Shown: piece after piece, positions 1-7,145 of the stretch
Numbering within the stretch: position 1 is the stretch's first letter
How the letters are laid out: every line of letters starts with the position of its first letter
Source of the DNA: Olivibacter sp. XZL3
GTDB lineage: Bacteria; Bacteroidota; Bacteroidia; Sphingobacteriales; Sphingobacteriaceae
Reading direction: 5' to 3'
Assembly (NCBI RefSeq): GCF_004368405.1
Contig: NZ_SBJH01000112.1
Coordinates: forward strand, 1 to 64,000
Length of the DNA stretch: 64,000 nt
The notes under the pieces: model-generated
The model's input: only the letters and a program-made list of their open reading frames with translations
What the model was told of the DNA's origin: nothing
Database searches by the model: none
Made by a program: the position numbers and the translations under genes

Positions 1-420
1 AAAAACATAAAAGATCTGTATCCGCAGAACTATAAACAAATTATGCTCAAATCAAACACGTAGTCCATAGGACGGATACGAAATACTGCGGTGGTAAAAT
101 TCGATCAGCCCTATAGTTCTGTTGTAGAAGCACCACAAGACAACCTCTTCGATCAAAGCGAAATTGGTAAAATAGGTTGGGCGTCTGGGCCAAACTCCGG
201 CGGGTGGTTCAATTACAGCTTGAACACACATCTAGTGGTACCCATTAAAAATAGGGTATATGTTATTCGACTTCCAGATGGCAAATACGCCAAGTTGGAG
301 CTCATTAATGTATACCGCGGTAACCCACCTACCGTCACAGACCTTAACTGGCCAGCGCCTTACTTCACCTTCCGTTATTTTGTTCAAGAGGACGGAAGTC
401 GAGATCTTAACACACAATAA
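1..420 (+). pseudogene. HmuY-family heme-binding lipoprotein, 5' truncated by the window and broken by an in-frame TAG
   Basis: The reading frame that gives a clear HmuY C-terminal half is open from base 1 to 60, meets TAG at 61-63, and is open again to the TAA at 418-420. The part after the stop aligns by eye with the intact HmuY-like protein just downstream (for example WFNYSLNTHLVV here, and an F..VV..P segment before it in both). A GTG at 91 could start a 109-residue protein, but that product would lack the lipoprotein signal and the first half of the fold, and no ribosome site stands out. I infer a broken gene. A sequencing error at the TAG, or programmed readthrough, cannot be excluded. 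HmuY-family proteins bind heme or related ligands at the cell surface and pass them to a TonB receptor, which would lie outside the window. Confidence 0.6.
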
Positions 421-456
421 TAGAAATAACAAATCCAGTCATCTTATATATATCAA

Positions 457-1269
457 ATGAATATACAAAGCAATCAATTAAAGTATATGGTTTGCCCGAT
501 ATTTCGCCTTTTGCAATGGAGTTTAATATTGCTGAGTCTCGCTACAGCTTGCTCGGACAAGCATGAAGATCCGTCGCCGGAGGAAGAGATACCTACGGAA
601 ACAGGCTCAAAAGTACCTTATTATACGTTACAGCGAGTAGAAAATCTGGCGGTGGAAACAGACGACGAAAATCCGACGGAACCAAAAACGGCCGTTTTAT
701 TTAGTTTAACATACAAAAAAGAACAGCCTCTCAATTATGCTAAAACGACTTTCTGGGATCTTTCGCTAACTGGGCTTTACAATAGTTTCATAGGCGGAAA
801 TAATGCGGCCAATAGCACCAATATAGGCTACCAAGGACCTGGTAGAGGTGGAGTAGCCATTGTAGAAGAAGCTTTTGACGATGTTGTCCATATACCTGCC
901 GATACGGTATTTAAGACAGGCGCCGGTGTGTTCGGCACCGATATCAATGGTGCTTTTGGAGAAGGAATAGGTTGGTACCTGTATGATTTTAATGGAGATC
1001 TGGTCAGCGATGGAAGTGAAAACAAAAAGCACGTAGCTTATGCCTTAGGGGAATCCATTTCGATAAACGCTGGCGGGACTAACAAAGAAATCCCGGCTCG
1101 TACGATTCTGGCCCGTACATCAACAGGAGATTACGCCAAAATCAAGATGATTAGCTGTTATAAAGATGCCTTTACCCGAGATCAGATGTTCAGGGATACG
1201 CCTCATATGTTCTTTACTTTTGAGTATGTGATCGTACCTGCCGGCAGTACTAAATTCGAAATCCGATAA
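457..1269 (+). CDS. HmuY-family surface lipoprotein
   Basis: A 270-residue lipoprotein with a hydrophobic leader ending in the lipobox LATAC (Cys32), so it should be acylated and exported. The body carries the all-beta HmuY pattern: a TFWDLSLTG strand, a Gly-rich turn, a VEEAFDDVVHIP segment and a C-terminal pair ending in MFFTFEYV. Characterised HmuY proteins (Porphyromonas) are surface hemophores; the ligand of this one cannot be read from sequence. ATG at 457 is used; a second in-frame ATG at residue 11 would also keep the signal peptide. It follows the broken HmuY-like gene by 36 bases and precedes the next lipoprotein by 14, so the run looks like one operon. Confidence 0.75.
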   Translation: MNIQSNQLKYMVCPIFRLLQWSLILLSLATACSDKHEDPSPEEEIPTETGSKVPYYTLQRVENLAVETDDENPTEPKTAVLFSLTYKKEQPLNYAKTTFWDLSLTGLYNSFIGGNNAANSTNIGYQGPGRGGVAIVEEAFDDVVHIPADTVFKTGAGVFGTDINGAFGEGIGWYLYDFNGDLVSDGSENKKHVAYALGESISINAGGTNKEIPARTILARTSTGDYAKIKMISCYKDAFTRDQMFRDTPHMFFTFEYVIVPAGSTKFEIR

Positions 1270-1283
1270 ATCTTATCCCTGCA

Positions 1284-2303
1284 ATGAAAAATAAATATCT
1301 ATTCTTAATGACGTGGTTCGTAGCCGTCTGTGTTTCTGCCTGTACCAAAACAGAATCATTTGAAGTGATTCCAGCGAATAGAATGACGGAATACAAGGTG
1401 ATCAATCTTCAAGATACCGTAATATACGGAGCAATTGACAATGAAAATAATATCATTACGGTGTATGTGCCTTTTTATTTAGGTATGGCGGTTATTCAAC
1501 CTGAAATTACTGTGGAAACAGGGGCTATGCTTGAAACGGAAATACTGCCGGTAGAGTTGAATAATACGACACAGACTTATACCGTGCGTGGAGCAGATGG
1601 GAGCAGTCGTACCTACCAACTGCATATTATCCAACAAAATACGTCGTCTTTGTCCTTGATCTGGTCGGTTGAACGGCCTACCGCTGCTCCGGGTAATCAA
1701 TTAATGCAAACCGGTCCTGACGATGCACCGCTCTTTGGCAGCTTATACGGTGACTTTCAGTCTACCAACACTGCGACCCTAAGTCTTGCTTTAGTGAGTC
1801 GCAGTACGGGAGACACCATCCTGCCCAGCTTGTCCGCAGCAGTTATTATCCCCAATCCGAGCCCGTTCTTGCCGCTGATAGCCGACTATCAATTAGCTGG
1901 CATCACGATTCCGGACGATATTGACAGTGGATATTATGACGTGGAAGTCGGCTTTCTGGGGCATAAAGAAATAGCTCCTGCGCCACTCCATGTGCAATAT
2001 CACTCCCCGCAATTTGCCCCGCTATGGAGTGCTAAAGTTGCCACAGCTGGAGGGGAAATCAGTTTCCTTTCGCATACTTCGCCTATCCAATATCTTTTCA
2101 TTGAACCGAAAGCTGCCAAGGCGGTACTGGATGGAAGAACCTATGAATTTACCATTCAAAGCAGCAGCACGAAACGAAACCTTGTGCTGAAAGTGCCGGA
2201 TGATTTTCCTATCGGTAACCATTCCGCGGTGCCTTTCAGCTTTCAATTCGGAGAGTGGCCGACGGTGGAGTTGAACGTCGATCTTAGGATCAATTCCCAA
2301 TAA
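1284..2303 (+). CDS. Surface lipoprotein with Ig-like domains
   Basis: A 339-residue lipoprotein with lipobox VSAC (Cys20). Residues 35-120 form a beta-rich module (IDNENNIITVYVPF, then a V.G.DG..R.Y.L motif) like the N-terminal domain of many Bacteroidota lipoproteins of the DUF5018 sort. The remainder looks like one or two Ig/IPT-type beta domains. The same plan recurs in the gene at 3167-4171, so the two are probable paralogues interleaved with HmuY-like genes. No catalytic motif is visible. A role in ligand capture or as a surface partner of HmuY is inferred from position only. Confidence 0.6.
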   Translation: MKNKYLFLMTWFVAVCVSACTKTESFEVIPANRMTEYKVINLQDTVIYGAIDNENNIITVYVPFYLGMAVIQPEITVETGAMLETEILPVELNNTTQTYTVRGADGSSRTYQLHIIQQNTSSLSLIWSVERPTAAPGNQLMQTGPDDAPLFGSLYGDFQSTNTATLSLALVSRSTGDTILPSLSAAVIIPNPSPFLPLIADYQLAGITIPDDIDSGYYDVEVGFLGHKEIAPAPLHVQYHSPQFAPLWSAKVATAGGEISFLSHTSPIQYLFIEPKAAKAVLDGRTYEFTIQSSSTKRNLVLKVPDDFPIGNHSAVPFSFQFGEWPTVELNVDLRINSQ

Positions 2304-2330
2304 CGAATATAATAGTTCATCGTACAAAGT

Positions 2331-3014
2331 ATAAGAGCCTAAAGATGAATGTTCTATAAAAGTAACAAGTAAAACGATTTTTTATGAAAACAATAATAAG
2401 TAAAGCGACAAAAGGTTTATTCCTTGGCATAATTGCATTTTTAGCGGTTTCCTGCGATAAGGAAAATGATGACGCCGCAAATTTAAGTCTCAATAACGAA
2501 ACTGCAGTGGTAGCTCCGGTGAATTCGACAATAGTAACCGGAAATTATGGTAATCCAGCTTCCGGCCCCGGTTCGTTCGGGACGGTTTATCTGAATTTGG
2601 CCACCGGAGTGACGAATACAACGGGGACTGGAGCCTGGCACGTGAGTTTCTCCGGAACGAACAATCTCACCATCAATCCAGCTTCGGGCTACACTTTAAA
2701 ATACACTGCAGGTTACACCAGTCCATTGGCTACCATCGGTTTAAGTAATTACAGTAGTGCCACCACAGCCAGTTCGCTTGGCCTTAATACGGCGACTACG
2801 GGCGCTAACGGATGGTTGAATTACAATATCAGTACACATGTGGTAACCCATGTGCCAAATTTTGTGATGTATGTAAGCAATGGTACGAGCACCTATGCTT
2901 TCCAGGCGACGAATGCTGTTGGTGAAGGTAACGACACAGGGAACAGAGGGGTATACACCTTTAGTTATGGTCCGGTAATAAATTAAAATTTAAGGAAATT
3001 CTTTAGGCTCTTAT
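2331..3014. repeat. 15-base perfect inverted repeat bracketing one HmuY-like gene
   Basis: ATAAGAGCCTAAAGA at 2331-2345 is the exact reverse complement of 3000-3014. The two arms stand 654 bases apart and enclose the whole small HmuY-like gene at 2384-2986 with its leader. The right arm abuts a 10-base-pair hairpin at 3014-3036. Such a layout is seen in invertible DNA segments and in small non-autonomous mobile units. No recombinase is encoded in the window, so function is open. Confidence 0.6.
2384..2986 (+). CDS. Small HmuY-like lipoprotein
   Basis: A 200-residue protein with a lipoprotein signal (lipobox LAVSC, Cys24). It is rich in Thr, Asn, Gly and Ser, as expected for a surface beta protein. 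Its C-terminal third carries GWLNYNISTHVV followed by a VMYVSNGTSTYAFQ strand, which matches the same segment of the HmuY-like fragment at the window start. I therefore place it in the HmuY family, though shorter than its neighbour. It sits inside a 15-base inverted repeat, with 80 bases upstream and 180 bases downstream free of genes, so it may be transcribed separately or be a mobile cassette. Confidence 0.65.
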   Translation: MKTIISKATKGLFLGIIAFLAVSCDKENDDAANLSLNNETAVVAPVNSTIVTGNYGNPASGPGSFGTVYLNLATGVTNTTGTGAWHVSFSGTNNLTINPASGYTLKYTAGYTSPLATIGLSNYSSATTASSLGLNTATTGANGWLNYNISTHVVTHVPNFVMYVSNGTSTYAFQATNAVGEGNDTGNRGVYTFSYGPVIN

Positions 3015-3087
3015 CCCGTAGCGTATCGCTACGGGACTCCAAACCCGAACAGCCCGGTCTATTGTAACGATGTCGGCTGGGCTGTTC
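3014..3087. other. Two adjacent hairpins between lipoprotein genes
   Basis: TCCCGTAGCG (3014-3023) pairs perfectly with 3027-3036 around a 3-base loop. GAACAGCCC (3047-3055) pairs with 3079-3087. Neither is followed by a T run, so they are not classic terminators. They may stabilise the end of the upstream transcript or reduce read-through. Confidence 0.5.
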
Positions 3088-3166
3088 ATTCGCAAAGATA
3101 CATTATTTAGAGATACTTTGACAGCTGTGCAAGCTATCCATATATTATAACGAACGGTTCGATACA

Positions 3167-4171
3167 ATGAAAACACGCTATACACCCATACCTAACACGC
3201 TTATTCGGATCTTAGTAATCGGTCTGATTAGTCTCGGTTCCTGCAAAAAGGAATATGAAGATTATCCCTATCATGATATAGAAAGCTTTACCATCTCTGA
3301 TGCGGAAGGCTATTCTTTAGAAGCTGCTGTCGTAGGTGACAGCATCTGGGTTTATTGGCCCCCATTTCAAACAGTGCCCGATAGTATCAGTCCGGTGATC
3401 GGTATCTCCAGGAATGCCACGATCAGTCCGGCATCAGGCGAAAAAATTGCCTTTCGTGAAGGATCAGCTTATACGGTGGTATCCGAAAGCGGCCTTTCCA
3501 AAATCTATTATCTGAAGCCGGCTGTCAACGAGCCTCCCGTGCTTGTAACCGCGGCGCCTAATAGTATATTGATCGGTTATGACATGAGTATAAGGGGACA
3601 GTATTTCAGTACTGACACGAATCGTATTCATTTAAACCTCATTGATGAAGATAAAAATGTCGTTCCTATAAAATTGGCACCGGAAAACTTGAGTTCTGTT
3701 TATATTAATGTGCCTATTCCTATTGATGGCTCTGTACTACCGGAGAAAAGCTATTCGGTCCAACTTATTTCGGGAACGCAGTCGCTGATCTATGGTCCCT
3801 TTCAACCAGTTATGACGGGGTCAGGACTTTCGCACATCGGTTATCAGCTGGATCAGGCGGGGACGAACATTAAAAGAGGTTCGATCATTAGCTTTAGTTA
3901 CGAGCCTTCCTACATAGACGTGCATTACTTTAACTATGAAGGTGATCTTACGCTGTATATTCTGGATGAGCAAACAAATGCGCAGGTGGCTTATAATGCG
4001 GAATTGCTGAGTGTAACTGACACCAAGCTAACTTATCGAATAGGATCAGACGCGCCCATTGGTAAGATAACAACGGCGATAGCTTATGGACAACAGTTGA
4101 GCACAGGAACCCTCGCTGTGAGATTGGCGGAAGTATATGCAGCACCTTATACAACCAGTATTGTAGAATAA
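3167..4171 (+). CDS. Surface lipoprotein with IPT/TIG-like domain
   Basis: A 334-residue lipoprotein with lipobox SLGSC (Cys26). Residues 35-120 resemble the N-terminal module of the lipoprotein at 1284-2303 (D.I.VY.PPFQ, then YTV.SE.G....Y.L). Around residues 125-215 an IPT/TIG-like fold follows (IGYDMSIRGQYFS, then alternating hydrophobic strands). No enzyme motif is present. It lies 36 bases before an S41 protease lipoprotein and probably shares its transcript. Its likely role is as a surface-exposed accessory of the HmuY-like genes; this rests on neighbourhood and shared architecture only. Confidence 0.6.
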   Translation: MKTRYTPIPNTLIRILVIGLISLGSCKKEYEDYPYHDIESFTISDAEGYSLEAAVVGDSIWVYWPPFQTVPDSISPVIGISRNATISPASGEKIAFREGSAYTVVSESGLSKIYYLKPAVNEPPVLVTAAPNSILIGYDMSIRGQYFSTDTNRIHLNLIDEDKNVVPIKLAPENLSSVYINVPIPIDGSVLPEKSYSVQLISGTQSLIYGPFQPVMTGSGLSHIGYQLDQAGTNIKRGSIISFSYEPSYIDVHYFNYEGDLTLYILDEQTNAQVAYNAELLSVTDTKLTYRIGSDAPIGKITTAIAYGQQLSTGTLAVRLAEVYAAPYTTSIVE

Positions 4172-4207
4172 TAGGCCTGCTGTTATAAAAGATTTAAAGC
4201 TTTCGAC

Positions 4208-5503
4208 ATGCAACGGTATCAGATGGTCATTTGCCAGCTAAGCATAATAACGATGCTATTCATATCTTGCCAAAAAGAAGAACCCGCACCTGGAGATGAA
4301 ATACTGTCTCCTCTGACGGGTACCCGGATGGAATTTACGCTGGACTCTATTTTTCTCTATGCTAAACAGGTGTATCTATGGAATGATGCACTGCCCAGCT
4401 ATGATGAATTTGCGCCCCGAACTCGGTACGGAGCAATTGACCCAGAAATAGCAGCCTATCGAACTGAGTTGTATGATATTTCGCAGATGAATAGAAATCC
4501 TAATACAGGCGATTCTTATGAGTTGCCTGTGTATGCTGGTAGCCCTAAATATTCATATTTGGAACAAAGAACTACAAGCGGTCGGACGGCAAAGATGACT
4601 GCCATTTCGGGTATGTCATCTGATTTGATTGTATATAAACTTATTGAAGATGACGACAAAAAAATTGGTTATATCTACCTGGCTTCTTTCCCTTCTCTTG
4701 GGGTTATTAAAGAACAGTTGGATGCCATTTTCAATTCATTTGCCAAGGCTGAAGTGACCGATGTCGTTGTTGATCTTCGGTCTAATAGGGGCGGTTATGT
4801 TGAGACGGCTGCGTACTTGGCTAATCTAATAGTATCTTCCGATTTAACCGGTAAAGTTATGTACAGCGAACAGTTTAATTCGTTGATGCAAGCGGGAGGA
4901 GCTACCCTTTTGAAGAATCAATTATACCGAGATGCAAATGGTAACACGGTATTATATGGAAATCGATTGGCAACAATGGCGGATATAGATTTTAGTAAAA
5001 AGGCAAACACCGTTCTATTTAAAAAAGAAGGTTCCTTAGAAACTGTCAAAGAGATCTATTTTATTACTTCAGGCAACACCGCTTCTGCAAGTGAGTTGCT
5101 GATCAGCAGCACGAAACCGTATGTCAGCGTGAAATTAATTGGCGAAAAAACATATGGAAAACCTGTCGGCTTTTTTGGTATCCATATAGATGCATACACC
5201 ATCTACCTAAGTAGTTTTACGATTCAAAATGCAGTAGGTTGGTATGACTATTATGATGGGATGCCACCAGACGTCAATGTAGTACTTTCCGGTCAGGCTT
5301 CTCTGGGCGATCCAGAGGAAAAGGGGTTACACACAGCACTAAATCTAATAAAAGGTGAATCTGTTCTGCTTAATTCTTCAAACCGAAAGACGTCTTTGTC
5401 GGCTCGAAAGATAGCTGTCCAAGAGCGCGTCACTCCTAAAATTCAAAATGTTTCGGCCAATGATTATATACCGATATGTAAACAAGATTTTAAACTAAAA
5501 TAG
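4208..5503 (+). CDS. S41-family (C-terminal processing) peptidase lipoprotein
   Basis: A 431-residue lipoprotein (lipobox LFISC, Cys21). The S41 core is clear: VVVDLRSNRGGYVETA, the Ser-bearing motif SGNTASASELL (residues 288-298) and the Lys-bearing motif EKTYGKPVG about 20 residues later, giving the Ser/Lys dyad of CtpA/Tsp-type proteases. The fold should be periplasmic or surface-attached. It is the last gene of the lipoprotein run. Proteases of this type next to HmuY-like proteins could process ligand-carrying host proteins or the lipoproteins themselves; that is inference. A C-terminal tail after residue 400 is uncharacterised. Confidence 0.8.
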   Translation: MQRYQMVICQLSIITMLFISCQKEEPAPGDEILSPLTGTRMEFTLDSIFLYAKQVYLWNDALPSYDEFAPRTRYGAIDPEIAAYRTELYDISQMNRNPNTGDSYELPVYAGSPKYSYLEQRTTSGRTAKMTAISGMSSDLIVYKLIEDDDKKIGYIYLASFPSLGVIKEQLDAIFNSFAKAEVTDVVVDLRSNRGGYVETAAYLANLIVSSDLTGKVMYSEQFNSLMQAGGATLLKNQLYRDANGNTVLYGNRLATMADIDFSKKANTVLFKKEGSLETVKEIYFITSGNTASASELLISSTKPYVSVKLIGEKTYGKPVGFFGIHIDAYTIYLSSFTIQNAVGWYDYYDGMPPDVNVVLSGQASLGDPEEKGLHTALNLIKGESVLLNSSNRKTSLSARKIAVQERVTPKIQNVSANDYIPICKQDFKLK

Positions 5504-5533
5504 CAGCTCCATTTTAAACCAAGAAAACGTTTT

Positions 5534-5791
5534 ATGAAAGAATCTGTAGAAACAAAACGACAACGTGAAAAAAAAGATTCAAGATTCTAGCGAAACGAGG
5601 ATACATGATCGGCTCACAGCGGAAAATACTATTTGAAGCCTTGTGCAAACAAAAAAGAATTGAAAACATCGAAGCTTTTTTTGGATGGCTTTGCACATGC
5701 GTCACGGAGTATTTCATGGGCAACGGTTTACTCCAATATGAGGCTGTTGATTGATGTGCGACTGGTGATGAAAGAAGAGGTACGTATATAG
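5534..5791 (+). pseudogene. Remnant of a Fur-family regulator (winged-helix half only, two frameshifts)
   Basis: No single frame is open, but joining three pieces gives the DNA-binding half of a Fur-like protein. ATG at 5534 opens a basic N-terminus. After the A8 run (5568-5575) the frame must shift to read ILAKRGYMIGSQRKILFEAL, matching the Fur pattern of a Gly-x-x-x-Thr-x-Gln-Arg helix. After the T7 run (5676-5682) it must shift back to read SISWATVYSNMRLLIDVRLV, matching the Fur recognition helix (S.ATVY..L.LL...GLV). A stop at 5789-5791 then ends it before any His/Cys metal-binding domain. Both shifts fall in homopolymer runs, so decay, slippage or sequencing error are all possible. The missing C-terminal half argues for a true pseudogene. 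Confidence 0.5.
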
Positions 5792-5856
5792 CGAAATGTA
5801 GTTGCCAATTGAACGAAAAAACAATATTGAATGTGTGTTTTTTGTATGAAATGATA

Positions 5857-6216
5857 AGAAACTCAATCACTTTTAGCATAAATTCCATTGCTTTAATACT
5901 AACCACGTTCGGGTTTGGAGTAAAGTCGTTTAGCTTTATAATAAAATCAATTGAGTTTAGGATAAAGTCAATTGAGATTGACTTCATGTTTGTTGGATTT
6001 ATACTAGAGATGCACCTAGCTATCATAAAGTTGTCCAGCTTTGCGTCAAAGGCAATTGGATTTGTGTCAATGTTATATGGGTTTGTTGTAAAAACAACCG
6101 AGCTTACAACAAAGTTTTATTCTTTATAATAAAAGCGTTTGTAATTGTGGTAAAGTCCAGTGGAATTATTATAAAGTTGATCGGGTTTGCAATAAAGTCG
6201 ATTGGGTTTAGAATAA
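5857..6216. repeat. Degenerate tandem array of 21-base repeats (about 17 units)
   Basis: A unit close to ATAAAGTCAATTGAGTTTAGG recurs with a strict 21-base period; the best copies start near 5920, 5941, 5962, 6025 and 6194. Because 21 is a multiple of 3, the plus strand reads as heptapeptides of the form x-K-S-I-x-F-x (INSIALI, VKSFSFI, IKSIEFR, IKSIEID, IKLSSFA, SKAIGFV). After a TAA at 6127-6129 the array goes on in another frame (VKSSGII, IKLIGFA, IKSIGFR). The minus strand is also partly open. No good start or ribosome site supports a protein on either strand, so I treat it as a non-coding minisatellite between the Fur remnant and the heme oxygenase. Confidence 0.7.
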
Positions 6217-6494
6217 CACCAAACAAACCTACTCCAGTGCCGGTTGAAAAATATAATAAGTCAATGGTATTTAATCCAAAAGCATTTGAAATCGTAACGA
6301 AAGTGAACAGCATAGCGACGACTATTTAATAGAAATTTGCCGAAGCCGTTATTCTTGTCCGGCGAAATTGATACAAAATCAAGCGGATTGCATACAGACT
6401 TTGTTTTCAAATTTTACAATCTTTGTTAGGCTTGATCGTTAAACACTATAAAACGAAGACCAGATCAAGCACCAAATACAGTAATAATAAAAAT

Positions 6495-7055
6495 ATGCTA
6501 AGTACCAAAATAAAAGAAGCTACAAAACAACCGCACCAACAATTAGAGGGTGTCGTTGTCAGAAAATTAAAAGCAATCGATAGCGACAAAGACTACGCGG
6601 AATTTCTTAAATTTTTCTATGCATACTTTAATGCAGTAGAAAATGCAATTAAGCCCTATATTACCATATCGGTTTTACCCGATTACCAAGAAAGAAGAAA
6701 TTCTTCCTTTATAAAAAAGGACATCGAAGCATTAGGAGAAAATATTGATCAGCTGCCGGAAGTAGAAGCGCCTGTCATAACGACCGTTCAGGAAGCTTTG
6801 GGCGCTTTGTATGTGCTGGAGGGTTCTATTATGGGCGGAAGTATCATCGTGAAAATGCTTGAAAAAATTGGGATAACAAGAGGAACTTCTTTCTTTTCAG
6901 GATACGGAGAGGAAACCGGCAAAAAATGGAGTACATTCGTAAACGTCTTAAATAAACATGCAACGAACGCAGCAGCAGAAGAGCAGGCCATTAAAGCGGC
7001 AGGAAGCACCTTTGCGTTATTCGGAAAAGCTTTTGAAAACGCAGAAGTTGCATAA
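6495..7055 (+). CDS. Biliverdin-producing heme oxygenase
   Basis: A 186-residue all-helical protein of the bacterial heme oxygenase family. These cytoplasmic enzymes open heme to biliverdin, CO and Fe2+. The N-terminal TKQPHQQLE supplies the probable proximal heme ligand (His14). The distal helix ALYVLEGSIMGGSII has the conserved Gly-rich kink. ATG at 6495 is chosen over an upstream TTG because the family motif starts right after it and it is preceded by an A-rich leader. It stands alone, about 1 kb after the HmuY-like/S41 lipoprotein run, and would supply the iron-release step for heme taken up by that locus. Confidence 0.85.
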   Translation: MLSTKIKEATKQPHQQLEGVVVRKLKAIDSDKDYAEFLKFFYAYFNAVENAIKPYITISVLPDYQERRNSSFIKKDIEALGENIDQLPEVEAPVITTVQEALGALYVLEGSIMGGSIIVKMLEKIGITRGTSFFSGYGEETGKKWSTFVNVLNKHATNAAAEEQAIKAAGSTFALFGKAFENAEVA

Positions 7056-7087
7056 AAGGTAAATGATTTCACGGTTGATTTAGCAAA

Positions 7088-7108
7088 AGGCCGAATTTTT
7101 TTCGGCCT
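7088..7108. terminator. Hairpin between convergent genes
   Basis: AGGCCGAA (7088-7095) pairs with TTCGGCCT (7101-7108) around a 5-T loop, followed on the plus strand by CTTTG. It lies between the converging heme oxygenase and desaturase genes and may serve both strands. The T tract is short. Confidence 0.5.
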
Positions 7109-7145
7109 CTTTGCATCAAAACGTTTATTTAATGATAACGTTCTA

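Noticed and set aside
5532-6026. Minus-strand open frame of 164 codons over the Fur remnant and repeats
   Set aside because: Its sequence is the complement of the 21-base array and of the Fur remnant, it has low complexity, and no start signal supports it.
5857-6216. CRISPR array
   Set aside because: Units are contiguous 21-mers without unique spacers, and no cas genes are nearby.
5809-6329. Plus-strand frames of heptapeptide repeats
   Set aside because: The repeat period continues through a stop and a frame change, so the period belongs to the DNA. No credible start or signal was seen.
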